Part shown: positions 47,315 through 48,245 of the stretch, in pieces
Layout of the letters: each line of letters begins with the position of its first letter
Position numbering within the stretch: position 1 is the stretch's first letter
Source of the DNA: Clostridiales bacterium
Lineage (GTDB): Bacteria; Bacillota; Clostridia; Oscillospirales; Acutalibacteraceae
Assembly: GCA_022801595.1 (NCBI GenBank)
Contig: JAAWSO010000011.1
Span: 1 to 48,245, forward strand
Direction: 5' to 3'
DNA: 48,245 nucleotides
The notes under the pieces: generated by a model
Databases searched by the model: none
Told to the model about the DNA's origin: nothing
Seen by the model: the letters and a program-made list of their open reading frames with translations, nothing else
Position numbers and translations under genes: made by a program

Positions 47315-48245
47315 CTACTCTTCTACATTTTCTGATGGAAATACCCATTTGATAGCCGTAATTAACCAAAACAAATAAACTACCATCAAACAGTTATTCT
47401 TTCTAAACATTTTAATATCACTAAGTCCATGTGCAATATTATTTCGTAGATTTTTGCCTAACTGCTCTACCATCACAAATTCTATCATAAATAACAAATT
47501 CTCATCCAAAGATTCTGGAACAAAATCCTGTCTCAAAAAATCATTGAAATTCTGCTCATGTTGAAGTCCATTACTTTTTAATGAAGTGGTTGGAAATCCA
47601 CCCCATTCAAAAAACGTTCTAAAATAACTTTCAAAATGCGGTACCAGTACATGTAATGCAGATCCCTTGATGTGGTCCAGTGTTTTCAACATGAAATCCG
47701 TATCCATCTCCGTCAAAGGCTCTGCCCCATCAGTGTATTCTATGAACTTCTCTGCCCGATAACCTTCCAAGAGGTTCTCGCTCTGCAGCTGCTCCGTCCA
47801 TTGTTCCATGAAATCCGCTCGGTTCTCCACCAATGCATTCCAAGCCATCAGATAAGCCTTTATCAACGTTTCTTCCTCCACGTGACGGTTGGCGCATCCC
47901 ATGGCTCCTTTGACCTTGTATCGCTCACTGCACTGCCATACCTTACGGTCAACGCCTGTGCTGCTCCTCCAGCCTTTCCGTGCAAATACTTTATTGCAGT
48001 CTCCGCAAATTATCTTGGATGCAAATGGATTGCTTTCCGGACGGTGGGAATAGGAGTTTGTCCCATGCTCCTCCAGGTACTTTTTCCTGCGTTTTATTTC
48101 AAGCTGTACGCATTCCCAAATCCGCTTAGAAATGATGGCATCGTGATCATCCTCCACATAAAACATCTGGATTTCCCCTTTGTTCTGTGTACGTTTCTTG
48201 GTGAGGAAATCCACCGTATAACTTTTCTGCAGCAAGGCATCACCC
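47315..48245 (-). CDS. Serine recombinase middle/C-terminal part fused to a DUF4209-like (HEPN-type) C-terminus; runs off the right edge
   Basis: The open frame continues to the window end (GDALLQKSYTVDFLTKKR is read without a start), so the catalytic N-terminus, if any, lies outside. Residues to ~170 are serine-recombinase material: KSYTVDFLTKKRTQNKGE, MFYVEDDHDAIISKRIWECV and the zinc ribbon IICGDCNKVFARKGWR ... WQCSERYKVKGAMGCANRHV. From ~200 the character changes: GSALHVLVPHFESYFRTFFE and LDENLLFMIEFVMVEQLGKN then LRNNIAHGLSDI, which is the form of the DUF4209 C-terminus with the RN--AHG motif of HEPN-like proteins. The junction is near MLKTLDHIKG. It is a domain fusion or a deletion-made chimera. 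There is no stop or frameshift in the visible part. A terminator follows at 46988-47038. Confidence 0.75.
   Translation of the reverse strand, partial: GDALLQKSYTVDFLTKKRTQNKGEIQMFYVEDDHDAIISKRIWECVQLEIKRRKKYLEEHGTNSYSHRPESNPFASKIICGDCNKVFARKGWRSSTGVDRKVWQCSERYKVKGAMGCANRHVEEETLIKAYLMAWNALVENRADFMEQWTEQLQSENLLEGYRAEKFIEYTDGAEPLTEMDTDFMLKTLDHIKGSALHVLVPHFESYFRTFFEWGGFPTTSLKSNGLQHEQNFNDFLRQDFVPESLDENLLFMIEFVMVEQLGKNLRNNIAHGLSDIKMFRKNNCLMVVYLFWLITAIKWVFPSENVEE

Noticed and set aside
1-48245. CRISPR arrays, tRNA and rRNA genes.
   Set aside because: No regularly spaced repeats, no cloverleaf with a TTCGA arm and CCA end, and no rRNA sequences were found on reading both strands.

Overview
This window looks like a chromosomal segment of an anaerobic, motile, low-to-mid GC Gram-positive bacterium of class Clostridia. 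An Oscillospiraceae/Ruminococcaceae-type gut organism is my best guess, but the genus is not resolved. The evidence is: strong AAAGGAGG ribosome-binding sites, sigma-A promoters with 17-nt spacers, a flagellin next to csrA, a biotin-dependent Na+-pumping decarboxylase, the FMN-type enoyl reductase FabK, a PdaB-type polysaccharide deacetylase, GatCAB, and fragments of Clostridia-type serine-recombinase elements. No tRNA, rRNA or CRISPR array was seen. All calls are by eye from the sequence; no search was run.

Layout. 1-700: start of a flagellin gene and csrA, both on the minus strand, with a likely CsrA-binding hairpin in the flagellin leader. 0.9-8.2 kb, minus: polysaccharide deacetylase; a vitamin B12 ABC transporter (btuF-btuC-btuD) behind a clear cobalamin riboswitch and terminator; and a zur-znuA-znuC-znuB zinc-uptake operon with a palindrome at the zur promoter. 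8.3-10.9 kb, plus: a HAD phosphatase and a Na+/solute symporter whose promoter carries a perfect 11-bp-arm palindrome. 10.9-15.6 kb is accessory: a collapsed remnant of a siderophore ABC operon, then a decayed mobile element (mobC with a stop codon, a frameshifted and internally deleted serine recombinase, repeated palindromes) that still carries an intact XRE/membrane regulator and a secreted orphan protein. 15.7-24.9 kb, minus: a ten-gene acc-fab operon (accB-C-D-A, fabH-K-D-G-F-Z), without acpP or an adjacent regulator. 25.3-30.97 kb: a YwqG-type remnant, a Na/phosphate symporter with PhoU domains, a small NrdD-like protein, a small recombinase-tail protein, an O-acetyltransferase and a second polysaccharide deacetylase. 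31.1-34.6 kb, plus: an oxaloacetate decarboxylase Na+ pump in four genes. 34.6-36 kb, minus: a PAP2 phosphatase and a DUF421 membrane protein. 36.2-41.3 kb, plus: aspS-gatC-gatA-gatB. 41.3-48.2 kb: a lipoprotein, a promoter/structured-leader/terminator unit ahead of a 45-residue microprotein, a large chemoreceptor, a chemoreceptor pseudogene, a Dabb-domain protein, and at the right edge a serine-recombinase tail joined to a DUF4209-like (HEPN-type) C-terminus.

How the genes fit together. AccABCD makes malonyl-CoA, and FabD/H/K/G/F/Z use it for type II fatty-acid synthesis. AspRS has the Asp-Leu to Asp-His change known from non-discriminating enzymes and sits in front of GatCAB, which suggests Asn-tRNA (and Gln-tRNA) formation by transamidation. 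The decarboxylase pump would turn oxaloacetate decarboxylation into a Na+ gradient, which the symporter and the Na/Pi transporter could use. The points most worth following up are the leader/microprotein locus at 42.8-43.36 kb, the recombinase-DUF4209 chimera at 47.3-48.2 kb, the dispersed palindromes of the mobile island, and the symporter operator.
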